From Marinomonas agarivorans (GTDB lineage: Bacteria; Pseudomonadota; Gammaproteobacteria; Pseudomonadales; Marinomonadaceae): a DNA stretch of 64,000 nucleotides. Below the pieces are notes generated by a model. It saw nothing but the letters and a program-made list of their open reading frames with translations, ran no database searches and had not been told where the DNA came from. How positions within the stretch are numbered: the stretch's first letter is position 1; every line of letters starts with the position of its first letter. This document shows positions 18,387 to 26,484 of this stretch, one piece after another. The DNA lies in the NCBI GenBank assembly GCA_002173415.2, contig NHNK02000002.1:186001-250000 (forward strand), written 5' to 3'. The translations under genes were made by a program, and so were the position numbers.

Positions 18387-19313
18387 TTACTTCAACCCCG
18401 CTATCTCCGCCTGACACACCGCTTCCGTGATGACTTTCAATTTCTCTACTTCTTCTATTAACCAGTTAAGTTCTTCCAAGGTAATCTCATACTGTTCTGA
18501 ATAACGGGCATCGATGTAGGCGCGTTTTAGTCGTTGGAAGCAGCGGCGGTGGAATTTGTCATCCGCTGGAAAGAGGGTGGTGAAGTCTGCATTTTGCTGC
18601 GCACAAAGAGAACGTAAATGTTCGATATTATGGGTTTTGGGTAGGTAGTTGGTGCACACAAGTAAAGTGCAAGCTAAGAAACGTTCAGCGGCTTGATGTA
18701 ATTCAAAGGCTGCTTTGCTGAGCCACTGTCGAGTTGTGTGTTCTTGAGCTGTTATAAAAAATTGATCCGCGCTTTCATGCCAAATGGAGAAGTGTTTATT
18801 GGCAATGGCAAGTTGTTCTGCAGCGGTCAATTGGCCAGGTGTTTGTAGTGACTTATTCGCCACTGTGTATAACTCAATCCCTTGTTCACGAATGTCTTTA
18901 AAGAAGTAATGCCCTTGTTGCAGCATGGTGTTGACTTCTTCTAACGAGTGAACGATTAATCCCAATGGTGCGGAAACATGGCGAGCAATTTGGTCTTCTG
19001 CGGTTTGCCAAACATCAAATTCTTCCACTAAGGTTGGCTTGTTGACGATGACTAAAATGTCGTAATCACTGACATAACCATTAATCGGGTCATTCACCCA
19101 AGTGCCTTTGGCATGGCTGCCAAACAACAAAATTTTAAGGATTTTATAGTGCGCCTTGCTGCCCGTTTTCGTGGCAACAAAATCATCTAGGGCATTGCGC
19201 AATGCTGTCGCAATAAAAGCAATATCACGCTGCTTATCTTCGGGTAGAGAGTCGGGTAAAGAATCAGATAGAGAGTCTGGCAACATGCTGGTTAAAGAAG
19301 TAAATTCAGTCAT
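18387..19313 (-). CDS. Nucleotidyltransferase-HEPN fusion protein
   Basis: Residues ~55-150 form a minimal nucleotidyltransferase with GSHAKG (Gly65-Ser66) and SDYDILV (Asp83, Asp85). Residues ~170-300 form a HEPN domain (FELHQAAERFLACTLLV, KTHNIEHLRSLC, RARY-like motif near YIDARY). Separate MNT and HEPN proteins form toxin-antitoxin pairs in which the MNT AMPylates and silences the HEPN ribonuclease; here both are in one chain. The N-terminus has a PDSL repeat (residues 12-24). It stands alone among accessory genes. Role in defence or stress is an inference. Confidence 0.8.
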   Translation of the reverse strand: MTEFTSLTSMLPDSLSDSLPDSLPEDKQRDIAFIATALRNALDDFVATKTGSKAHYKILKILLFGSHAKGTWVNDPINGYVSDYDILVIVNKPTLVEEFDVWQTAEDQIARHVSAPLGLIVHSLEEVNTMLQQGHYFFKDIREQGIELYTVANKSLQTPGQLTAAEQLAIANKHFSIWHESADQFFITAQEHTTRQWLSKAAFELHQAAERFLACTLLVCTNYLPKTHNIEHLRSLCAQQNADFTTLFPADDKFHRRCFQRLKRAYIDARYSEQYEITLEELNWLIEEVEKLKVITEAVCQAEIAGLK

Positions 19314-19484
19314 TGACTCATCCTACTAAAGTTAAAAACTAAAGCCAAAAATTGGAAGAAAACAGACCGCAATACAGGAAAAAACATACACGCTCCTTGT
19401 GCTAAACTTGAATGAAATATACTGTTTATTTATACAGTTAAAAGAAAAAAAAGACAAGACTAAATTGTTGTAAAATAAGAAATG

Positions 19485-20270
19485 TTACTTCATTTGTGCC
19501 GCCACCGCCTCAGAACGGGTAAATACAGGCTCATTTTCCTTAGATCTTGTTTCATCATAACAATACCCCGCCAGATTAAATTGCAGTAGTTCTTCATACG
19601 TTTCGCAGCGCGCTTGAATTAAAAAGCGTGCCATCAAACCACGGGCTTTTTTCGCATAAAAACTAATCACTTTGTATTGACCGTTTTTCTCATCCAGAAA
19701 AATAGGCGAAACAATGGACTGTTTAATTAACTTGGTATTGACGGATTTGAAATACTCATTGGAGGCAAGGTTTACCAATATCTCGTTTTCTGCCAGTTCG
19801 TCTACAATAAGTTGGGTGATGTGATCGCCCCAAAACTGATAGAGATTACTGCCAGCGGGATTGGGTAAACGAATGCCCATCTCAAGGCGGTAGGCTTGCA
19901 TGAGGTCTAAGGGTTTCAGTAAGCCGTATAAACCACTTAGCATGCGCAGGTGTTGTTGGGCGTAGTGAATGTCATCAGTGCTAAGCGAGTGGGCATCCAA
20001 CCCTGTGTAAACATCGCCTTTAAAGGTGAACAAAGCGGGGCGGCTATTGTCAATCGTATGAGCTGTTTGCCATTCGTTATAGCGGGTAACGTTTAAAGAG
20101 GCCAGTTTGTCACTGAGTTTCATTAAGGAGGCAACTTGTGCGGGGGTATAGGGTTTAATGGTGTCAATTAACACCTGTGATTTGTCTAAAGCGACGGGAA
20201 TGCTTGTTTTGACAGTTGGAATTGGGCTATCTAAATCAAGGGTTTTTGCTGGGGAAATCAAAAATTTCAT
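19485..20270 (-). CDS. yaaA: Peroxide stress protein YaaA
   Basis: YaaA (DUF328/UPF0246) lowers free iron and limits DNA damage during hydrogen peroxide stress. The 261-residue protein starts MKFLISPAKTLD and has TFKGDVYTGLDA, LRMLSGLYGLLKPLDLMQ and YRLEMG blocks, NLASNEYFKSV and SFYAKKARGLMARF, all diagnostic. In E. coli it belongs to the OxyR regulon. No OxyR site was identified upstream here. It is transcribed away from a small unknown gene. Confidence 0.96.
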   Translation of the reverse strand: MKFLISPAKTLDLDSPIPTVKTSIPVALDKSQVLIDTIKPYTPAQVASLMKLSDKLASLNVTRYNEWQTAHTIDNSRPALFTFKGDVYTGLDAHSLSTDDIHYAQQHLRMLSGLYGLLKPLDLMQAYRLEMGIRLPNPAGSNLYQFWGDHITQLIVDELAENEILVNLASNEYFKSVNTKLIKQSIVSPIFLDEKNGQYKVISFYAKKARGLMARFLIQARCETYEELLQFNLAGYCYDETRSKENEPVFTRSEAVAAQMK

Positions 20271-20371
20271 GATGTTTCCTATGAGAAATAACGGAGTTAA
20301 TCGTACCTTTTCTAAAGATTATCCATACTGTGACGATAGATATCTATAGCCAGATTTAATAGAGAGAATTT

Positions 20372-20614
20372 ATGAGAAGTAATATAGTCGATTTTCCCCT
20401 GCGATATAACGCGGAAAGTAAAAGCAATGTGAATATCGCTCCGGTAAAGCAACAGGATAATGTCATTGTTGTCGATTTTTTCTCGGCTAAAAAGTGTACT
20501 GACGAAGCACAAGCGCTACAAGAATTGCGTGATGCTTTTGATGAAGCACGTGCTGATTGGGTTTTAGACGAAGCGGAATTCCCAGAGCATAATAAATTGT
20601 TTTCTCGATTTTAG
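20372..20614 (+). CDS. Hypothetical protein, 80 aa
   Basis: The short, soluble, acidic protein has two similar VDF-containing stretches (NIVDFPL near the start and VIVVDFFSAKK near residue 33) and a helical acidic C-terminus (LQELRDAFDEARADWVLDEAEF). GAGAG lies about 5 bp before the ATG. It matches no family that can be named with confidence. Codon use resembles the neighbours. Confidence 0.6.
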   Translation: MRSNIVDFPLRYNAESKSNVNIAPVKQQDNVIVVDFFSAKKCTDEAQALQELRDAFDEARADWVLDEAEFPEHNKLFSRF

Positions 20615-20729
20615 GTTTGGCACTTTAGCGCGTTATTACATTTCATTCTAGTTTTCTCTTTTGCCTTCTTATCTTGCTCTTTTGAGTAAATTCTTTATTC
20701 TTCTTTTCTATTTGAGTGACGTATTGTTT

Positions 20730-21653
20730 ATGTTGTCTTTTTTGGTTCGACATTCATTGCCTTTGATGTTTGTTATGGCGTTACTGGGTTTTCTCTTACC
20801 GGATGTGTCGTTGGCTCTATTCCCTTTTTTACCTTATGTGCTGCTTTCGTTGATGACGCTAACAATGTTAGGCATTAAGCAATCAAGTTTGTTGAAAGAG
20901 ATGAGGCAGGCTCGTGTTTGGGGGTATGCGCTGTTTCATTCTTTTGGTTTGATGTCGGTCAGTTATGCACTGGCAACAGTGTTATATGCAGATGTGAATT
21001 TAACCGTGGCAATGGTGGCGGTTGCAGCAACCGGTTCGCTATTTGGTACGCCAGCGATAGTTAGGGCGCTAGGGTTTGATATGATGGCCGCCATGGCGAT
21101 GACGATCGCCTCGACCTTACTATTGCCTGTGGCAATTTATGTGTTGTTGATGTTGTTAAAGGCGGATGCAATTTCACTTGATATGCAGTCATACTTTCAG
21201 CGTTTGATGGTTTTTATTTTAGGGCCTATGTTGTTGTCGTTTGTATTGCATGCGGTAGTGCCGCGTGTTTTGTTAGGTAATCTCTTACAGAAAATTTCCC
21301 CCTATACTATTTTACTTGTCTTTGCTTTTCCTTTTGGTCTGATTGGCCCGTTTCGTTTTTTGTGGGATCAGAACCCAATGCAGGCTTACTATTATTTAAT
21401 GATAGGCATGCTGCTGCTGGCTACATTCTTTACTTTAACCTACGTCTTATATAGTCGACGTGGGGATGAGGCATTAGTTGCCGCCATCACATCGGGCAAC
21501 CGCAATGTTTTATTAACCTATTCTATTGCCGGTGCCTTGTTAGGCCCTGCGTTTTTACCTCTAGCTGGCGCGATTCAGGCGCCGACGTATTTTTTACCTA
21601 TGCTGACAAAATGGCTGGTTAAACGTCGCAAGCAAAAATGCTCAGACGAATAA
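20730..21653 (+). CDS. Multi-pass membrane protein, bile acid:sodium symporter (BASS)-like
   Basis: The protein has about nine or ten hydrophobic segments and a C-terminal SGNRNVLLTYSIAGALLGP block reminiscent of the BASS/SBF transporter fold (two five-helix repeats with a crossover). The frame is open from 20661 with TTG, but the ATG at 20730, or a TTG at 20724 with GAG 7 bp upstream, is the more likely start; the longer form would add an extra hydrophobic stretch. The substrate is unknown. It is convergent with pspF, 32 bp apart. Confidence 0.6.
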   Translation: MLSFLVRHSLPLMFVMALLGFLLPDVSLALFPFLPYVLLSLMTLTMLGIKQSSLLKEMRQARVWGYALFHSFGLMSVSYALATVLYADVNLTVAMVAVAATGSLFGTPAIVRALGFDMMAAMAMTIASTLLLPVAIYVLLMLLKADAISLDMQSYFQRLMVFILGPMLLSFVLHAVVPRVLLGNLLQKISPYTILLVFAFPFGLIGPFRFLWDQNPMQAYYYLMIGMLLLATFFTLTYVLYSRRGDEALVAAITSGNRNVLLTYSIAGALLGPAFLPLAGAIQAPTYFLPMLTKWLVKRRKQKCSDE

Positions 21654-21685
21654 GCTTTGTTCGCATTATTATTCTTGAAAAGAGG

Positions 21686-22732
21686 TTATTTGACGTGTTT
21701 TTTTATCAAGCCTCGCAGTTGATCATAACTTAGCCCTAATGTGTGAGCGGTACGTTTTTGGTGGTTATGGTTTGCTGCTAGTGCATCAAACAGTAACTTT
21801 CTCTCGAATTTTAGTAAGGCTTGTTTGAAGGGAAGCTTGGGCAAATTAGGCGAATCTATAGCATTTTTATGTGTGTCTTCTGGTGTTTCTTCTACTGTTA
21901 TTGAGCCATGTTGCGCCGATTTGGTTGGCTCACAGGGAGGCGAGGTGGTTGAAAATGGGTCAATAATTACCTCGTTCAATATAAGGCCTTGTTCATTGTC
22001 TGACTGACTAACACAGCGAAACACAGAGCGTTCAACGACATTTTTTAGCTCTCGGATATTGCCTGGCCAATCATAAGACATAAGCTGTTCGATTGCCTGT
22101 GAACTAAAACCAGCAAATTCTGGTTGGTCTAACTCAATTGCCATGCGAATAGCAAAATGCTCTGCCAGTTCTGGAATGTCATGCTGGCGCTCGCGTAAAG
22201 GCGGGAGGTTAATTACGTCGAATGCTAAGCGGTCTAACAAGTCGGCGCGAAAAGTATGTTTGGCAGCCATGCTTTTTAAATCTGCATTGGTTGCCGCAAT
22301 AATACGAACATCCACTTTGTGAGTTTTTTGGCCGCCTAAGCGCTGAAACTCGCCATATTCCAGTACCCGCAATAATTTTTCTTGTAAACGAAGGGACATG
22401 GTGCCTAGTTCATCCAGAAACAAACTGCCGCCATCGGCCCTCTCAAAACGGCCTTGATGTATTTTTGTTGCACCGGTAAAAGCCCCTGGCTCATGACCAA
22501 AAAGTTCACTTTCCATGAGCTCTTCATTAATTGCTGCGCAGTTAATTGCAATGAATGGCTGATCCCAACGTGGCGAAAGGTAATGTAGGCGTTCCGCGAT
22601 GAGTTCTTTGCCTGTACCTCTTTCCCCCATAATAAGGACAGGTCGATTGATAGAGGCTAAGGCCGATGTATGGTCGAGCACTTTGGCAAGCTGGGAGGAG
22701 GTGCCGATTACTCTCTGATTACTTGCTGCCAT
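21686..22732 (-). CDS. pspF: Phage shock operon sigma-54 activator PspF
   Basis: PspF is a sigma-54-dependent AAA+ activator without a receiver domain. The AAA+ core starts almost at residue 1, with Walker A GERGTGK (36-42), the sigma-54-contacting GAFTGA loop (83-88), the LFLDELGTM Walker B near 107 and the RxDLxxRL arginine-finger region near 165. A linker of ~70 residues, longer than in E. coli, leads to a Fis-type helix-turn-helix at the C-terminus (TAHTLGLSYDQLRGLIKK). PspA binds and inhibits it until membrane stress. It is divergent from pspABC, the standard arrangement. Confidence 0.95.
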   Translation of the reverse strand: MAASNQRVIGTSSQLAKVLDHTSALASINRPVLIMGERGTGKELIAERLHYLSPRWDQPFIAINCAAINEELMESELFGHEPGAFTGATKIHQGRFERADGGSLFLDELGTMSLRLQEKLLRVLEYGEFQRLGGQKTHKVDVRIIAATNADLKSMAAKHTFRADLLDRLAFDVINLPPLRERQHDIPELAEHFAIRMAIELDQPEFAGFSSQAIEQLMSYDWPGNIRELKNVVERSVFRCVSQSDNEQGLILNEVIIDPFSTTSPPCEPTKSAQHGSITVEETPEDTHKNAIDSPNLPKLPFKQALLKFERKLLFDALAANHNHQKRTAHTLGLSYDQLRGLIKKHVK

Positions 22733-22900
22733 GAGAACCTTTTGAATAAGTGTTAAAAGATAGAGCAGAGTATTTGCTAAGGTTTAAAATACCATTTATA
22801 TGGTTTTTATTGCCAGTTTTTAAGGTTTTTTTAACCTTAATTTTTGTCGGCGGAGAGTGGGTCTTGTGTAAGTTGTTGTTTAATATGGAAAAATATTTTT

Positions 22901-22916
22901 TGGCACGGTATGTGAT
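22901..22916 (+). promoter_or_regulatory. Sigma-54 promoter of pspA
   Basis: TGGCACGGTATGTGAT has the -24 GG element in a perfect TGGCACG context. The -12 dinucleotide is GA instead of GC, at the correct 10-bp distance. The E. coli pspA promoter also departs from GC at -12 (TTGT). The site lies 99 bp before the pspA start in the pspF-pspA gap, as expected for a PspF/IHF-dependent promoter. Confidence 0.7.
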
Positions 22917-23014
22917 TAATCAGTGCAGGTACACAAGCTGCTAGGCCATTGTATTGCGGCAAAACTGGCAGCGTTTTAAACAATTGTTTTGTAAAAATAA
23001 AGTGGAGATAAAAA

Positions 23015-23692
23015 ATGGGTATATTTTCTCGTATGACCGACATCATCAATAGCAACATTACGTCGCTTTTGGATAAGGCTGAAGATCCTAAAAAAATGAT
23101 TCGTCTGATTATTCAAGAGATGGAAGAGACGCTGGTAGAGGTACGGTCTAGCTCAGCCAGTATCATTGCCGATCGTAAAACAGCAGCACGACGTTTACAA
23201 AAAATTAGTAAGGAAGTAGAGGATTGGGAAGCGAAAGCGGTACTTGCGATAGAGAAAGGCCGTGAAGATTTAGCCCGTGCCGCCTTAGGGGAAAAACAAA
23301 ATAGTGCCAAGGAAATTGAGTTGATTGAAACCGAGCTGCGTGAATTAGACGAACACTTAACGAGTTTGAATGAGGAAGTCACGCAATTACAGACTAAACT
23401 GGATGATGCAAAAACCAAACAAAAAACCATGTTAATGCGCCAAAGTAGTGTCGAAAATCGTCTGAAAGTAAAACGCCAAACCCAAAAATATGCTGTAGAC
23501 GATGCGTTTGCGAAATTTGAAAACTTTGAACGTCGTATGGATACCCTAGAAGGGCATTTAGACTCTATGGATTTGGGTGTAGACACTAAGTTGGATTTGA
23601 AGTCCGAGATTGATGCCTTGGCAAAAAACGATGAAATTAATGATGAACTAGCGCAATTAAAGGCCAAGATGACGAAAAAAACGGCCAAGTAA
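23015..23692 (+). CDS. pspA: Phage shock protein A
   Basis: PspA is a peripheral membrane protein that keeps the inner membrane sealed under stress and inhibits PspF; it belongs to the IM30/ESCRT-III-like family. The 225 residues are almost wholly coiled coil after a short amphipathic N-terminus (MGIFSRMTDIINSNITSLLDKAEDP), which binds the membrane. The KMIRLIIQEMEETLVEVRSSSA block is diagnostic. GGAG stands upstream of the ATG. First gene of the psp operon. Confidence 0.97.
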   Translation: MGIFSRMTDIINSNITSLLDKAEDPKKMIRLIIQEMEETLVEVRSSSASIIADRKTAARRLQKISKEVEDWEAKAVLAIEKGREDLARAALGEKQNSAKEIELIETELRELDEHLTSLNEEVTQLQTKLDDAKTKQKTMLMRQSSVENRLKVKRQTQKYAVDDAFAKFENFERRMDTLEGHLDSMDLGVDTKLDLKSEIDALAKNDEINDELAQLKAKMTKKTAK

Positions 23693-23716
23693 TCGATGAA
23701 GACTTACCTACCTATT

Positions 23717-23771
23717 TCTAAGAGGCTATGTCTAAGAAACTATGTGTAAAAGGTTATGTATAAGAGGCCAT
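23717..23771. repeat. 14-bp degenerate tandem repeat, four copies, between pspA and pspB
   Basis: Units start at 23717, 23731, 23745 and 23759, each close to TCTAAGAGGCTATG. They lie 24 bp after the pspA stop and enlarge the pspA-pspB gap to 136 bp. Confidence 0.8.
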
Positions 23772-23828
23772 TTATATCGCTAGAGATATGGATTAGGTCA
23801 ATCACTGTGTAATGTTGAGAGATGCTAT

Positions 23829-24107
23829 ATGAATGTACTCGTTTTTTTCTTTGTCCCAATTATTATTTTTATGGGATTGGTGGCGCCTTTATGGCTAGTG
23901 TTGCACTACTTAAGTAAAAGGAAATCCGTAAAAGGTTTGGCCGAAGAAGATCGTATTGAACTGGATCAATTATTGAAAACCACAGATCAGTTACTTGATC
24001 GTATCGAGGTGCTAGAGCGTATTTTGGATGTTGAAAGCGTAAATTGGCGCCAACGTGATGACGTGTCACAAATGACAAACCATGCAAACGATCAGTATAA
24101 AGGTTAG
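23829..24107 (+). CDS. pspB: Phage shock protein B
   Basis: PspB is a 92-residue inner-membrane protein with one N-terminal membrane segment (about residues 3-27) and a cytoplasmic helical tail with DQLLDRIEVLERILD (leucine-zipper-like). With PspC it senses membrane stress and draws PspA away from PspF. The tail ends with the usual SVNWRQRDD-like sequence. It lies 12 bp before pspC. Confidence 0.92.
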   Translation: MNVLVFFFVPIIIFMGLVAPLWLVLHYLSKRKSVKGLAEEDRIELDQLLKTTDQLLDRIEVLERILDVESVNWRQRDDVSQMTNHANDQYKG

Positions 24108-24119
24108 AGGAGAGTTCCC

Positions 24120-24554
24120 ATGAAACATAAGATGCGTTTTAAAGAGAATAAGCAGTCTGGGTGGGGGATGAACCTCTATCGCAACCGCGAAGAAGGTTAC
24201 CTTGGTGGTGTTTGTGCGGGATTAGCGGAACACTTTGACATTGATACTTGGGTAGTTCGTCTAACGGTATTTACTGCCTTTTTGTTTTTAGGTGGTTTTG
24301 TTTTGTTGGCTTATATTGTGCTGTGGGTGATGTTGAAGCCAAATAGTGGTGAAGTACGATATGAATACGACGAAAAAAAGCACAGGTATGCGCCGAAAAA
24401 AATGTTCAAGTACTCAGATTCAGCTAACACTCGTTTGCGCAGAGCAAGGGTGCGTATTCAACAAGCTAGTTCTCGTATTGAAGCATTAGAACGACATGTG
24501 ACGTCGAAACGGTTTGACTTAGAGCAGGAGTTTTCGGCAATAAAAGACAAATGA
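24120..24554 (+). CDS. pspC: Phage shock protein C
   Basis: The PspC domain occupies residues ~20-80 (LYRNREEGYLGGVCAGLAEHF, then a membrane segment FLFLGGFVLLAYIVLWVML). The C-terminal part is charged and helical. It works with PspB as a membrane-stress sensor. GAGG stands about 8 bp before the ATG. The operon appears to end here or with the following zinc-ribbon gene; pspD and pspE are not present. Confidence 0.94.
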   Translation: MKHKMRFKENKQSGWGMNLYRNREEGYLGGVCAGLAEHFDIDTWVVRLTVFTAFLFLGGFVLLAYIVLWVMLKPNSGEVRYEYDEKKHRYAPKKMFKYSDSANTRLRRARVRIQQASSRIEALERHVTSKRFDLEQEFSAIKDK

Positions 24555-24645
24555 TGGCGTTATTTTGTTCATACTTTAGACAATTTTAAAAGATGAACTA
24601 TAGTGAATAACAGTCTTTTAGATGTAAATAATAGAGGCGTTTCTG

Positions 24646-24951
24646 ATGTTAACCTGCCCCCATTGTAAAGCGAAAGGGATCAGTGTTTGGGCAAAACTCT
24701 GGTCTGGCTCTTATACCTCTGTACAGTGTGCATCGTGTGGACATTACTATTGTATTCGACAAACCGTGAAGCGAGTTTTTTGTGGGTTACGCTATGCTGT
24801 TGGATTGATTGTTTTTTTTGTGGCATTGCTGTTTGATCCAGTAATTTCTTTGACTGCTTACGCGGTATTTCTTATTACATTAGAATATTTACTGGCTCTG
24901 ACAGGGAGCTTAACAGAAGCGCCAGAAATTAAATCACAAAGGCGACAGTGA
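24646..24951 (+). CDS. Zinc-ribbon membrane protein of unknown function
   Basis: The N-terminus has two CxxC pairs (CPHC at residues 4-7 and CASC at 28-31), suggesting a treble-clef or ribbon zinc site. Two hydrophobic segments follow (about residues 48-62 and 66-85). It lies 91 bp after pspC in the same direction. Membership in the psp operon is possible but there is no direct sign. The family is not recognised. Confidence 0.6.
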   Translation: MLTCPHCKAKGISVWAKLWSGSYTSVQCASCGHYYCIRQTVKRVFCGLRYAVGLIVFFVALLFDPVISLTAYAVFLITLEYLLALTGSLTEAPEIKSQRRQ

Positions 24952-25113
24952 TCAGGGTTGAAAATATAAGCGAAAAGGTAGTTTGTTCCTACGCTTATTC
25001 CTGCTCTTGGGCTGTGCCTCCCCGCTTTGTTCGTCTTCAATCAGTGCCGCACGAATGGCCTCTATATCAGCTTGATTTGCTTGGTCACGATGTATCAGGA
25101 GCGAAAACCTACT
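24952..25113 (-). pseudogene. ParD-type antitoxin remnant (C-terminal part)
   Basis: On the minus strand a 53-codon open stretch with no start codon reads SRFSLLIHRDQANQADIE followed by AIRAALIEDEQSGEAQP. This is the hallmark C-terminus of ParD antitoxins (LIERDEA..., LRAALIEGEQSGEP). The N-terminal ribbon-helix-helix half is missing and the frame abuts the hisA stop. No ParE gene follows; the tail after GEAQP is unrelated. It is a broken toxin-antitoxin locus. Identity rests on motif recall. Confidence 0.65.
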
Positions 25114-25867
25114 GGGTTCGATTCCAATCAATACATTGTGCTAACGTAATTCCCTGACCTCCAAAGATGTCTAATGCGCTGCCAATGGTGAGGTCAACTT
25201 TACCGTTGGAGAGGGCTTTCACTTTTTCTAAATCTGTACTGTTTCTGGCGCCGCCAGCATAGGTTGTGGGTATGGTGGCGTGTTGGCCGAGCAGTGTGAC
25301 AAGCTCTTCATCAATACCTGCTTGCAGCCCTTCTACATCTGCCGCATGAATTAAAAACTCCGAACAATGATTGGCAAGTTCCGCAAGGCTTTCCTTATTT
25401 ACTTGTAGTGAGGTGATTGTTTGCCAGCGATTTGTGGCAATAAACCAGCCTTGATCCGTGCGGCGACAACTTAAGTCCAGAACCAGTTTTTCTTTGCCCG
25501 TTTCTTTTTTTATGGTCTCTAAGCGTTGCCATGAAAATTCGCCTTGTTCGAACAAATAGGAGGTAACAATTAAATGGGACGCGCCAGCCGCTAGATATTC
25601 TGCGGCATTTTCTGGGTTGATCCCGCCGCCAAACTGCAAGCCATTTGGGTACGCTGTGAGAGCTTTAATGGCTTCTTCCTTATTGCCTGGGCCAAGAGCA
25701 ATAACATGGCCCCCTTGCAAATTATGTTGTTGATAGAGTTGAGCGTAGTAGCTCGCATCATAAGGACTGGTAAAGTTTTCTTTGGCGCCAGTATCATTGA
25801 GAGTACCTCCAACAATTTGCTTTACTTTACCTTGATGCAGATCGATACAGGGGCGAAATTGAGTCAA
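25109..25867 (-). CDS. hisA: Eukaryote-type HisA (ProFAR isomerase)
   Basis: HisA isomerises ProFAR to PRFAR in histidine synthesis. This 252-residue protein follows the plant/yeast HIS6-type pattern and not the usual bacterial one: FRPCIDLHQGKVKQIVGGTL at the start, GGHVIALGPGN near 52, AYPNGLQFGGGIN near 72, GASHLIVTSYLF near 95, LDLSCRR near 130 and TYAGGARN...GSALDIFGG at the end. The two catalytic Asp positions (CIDLH and HAADVEG) are present. No other his gene is adjacent. Whether it replaces a standard hisA or is a second copy cannot be decided here. Confidence 0.88.
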   Translation of the reverse strand: MTQFRPCIDLHQGKVKQIVGGTLNDTGAKENFTSPYDASYYAQLYQQHNLQGGHVIALGPGNKEEAIKALTAYPNGLQFGGGINPENAAEYLAAGASHLIVTSYLFEQGEFSWQRLETIKKETGKEKLVLDLSCRRTDQGWFIATNRWQTITSLQVNKESLAELANHCSEFLIHAADVEGLQAGIDEELVTLLGQHATIPTTYAGGARNSTDLEKVKALSNGKVDLTIGSALDIFGGQGITLAQCIDWNRTQ

Positions 25868-25984
25868 AGAACCGTCCTCATTTGGTTAAAAAACCGATTG
25901 TACCTGATAAATTGTTGGTCTACCTCTGTGTTGCCTGTAATAATTGAGGTGCGTCTATAGAAATTCATTGATCAGTATAAAATC

Positions 25985-26398
25985 ATGTTACAGATATCCT
26001 CGACAGTACTTATTCCTCCTCATGAAATCGAATTAACCGCTATTCGAGCCCAAGGTGCTGGTGGGCAAAATGTTAACAAGGTTTCTAGTGCGATTCATTT
26101 ACGCTTCGACATTCATGCTTCTTCCTTACCTGAATTTTATAAGAGTCGATTATTGGCATTAAAAGACTCTCGCATTACAAAGGAGGGGGTTATTGTGATT
26201 AAGGCGCAGCAATACCGTACACAAGAGTTGAATCGTGAAGATGCATTAAATAGATTAAAAGCACTTGTTGTAGAAGCGATTAAAGTACATAAAGTACGGC
26301 GAGCGACAAAGCCAACAAAAGCATCACAAAAGAAGCGACTAGAGACGAAAAAGCAAAAAGGTCAGATTAAAGCATTACGAAAAAGCAACTGGGACTGA
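25985..26398 (+). CDS. arfB: Alternative ribosome-rescue factor ArfB (YaeJ)
   Basis: ArfB hydrolyses peptidyl-tRNA on ribosomes stalled at the end of a truncated mRNA. The 137 residues contain the release-factor GGQ motif (residues 26-28, in [18 protein letters not shown]) and a basic, Lys-rich C-terminal tail ([23 protein letters not shown]) that enters the mRNA channel. There is no codon-recognition domain, as expected. It is divergent from hisA. Confidence 0.95.
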   Translation: MLQISSTVLIPPHEIELTAIRAQGAGGQNVNKVSSAIHLRFDIHASSLPEFYKSRLLALKDSRITKEGVIVIKAQQYRTQELNREDALNRLKALVVEAIKVHKVRRATKPTKASQKKRLETKKQKGQIKALRKSNWD

Positions 26399-26484
26399 CA
26401 TCGTATAAGCCTTGGTTTGATGTGAAGAGCTTGTTTGCAGCAAAGCCGTTTTACTTTGCGAGTTATACAAAAAAGGAGTAAGAA

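Noticed and set aside
22750-22944. 64-codon hydrophobic frame in the pspF-pspA gap
   Set aside because: It begins with TTG without a ribosome site and runs through the sigma-54 promoter, so the region is regulatory.
23113-23688. 191-codon minus-strand frame inside pspA
   Set aside because: It is the antisense shadow of a conserved coiled-coil gene (Ser-rich translation), with no start signals.
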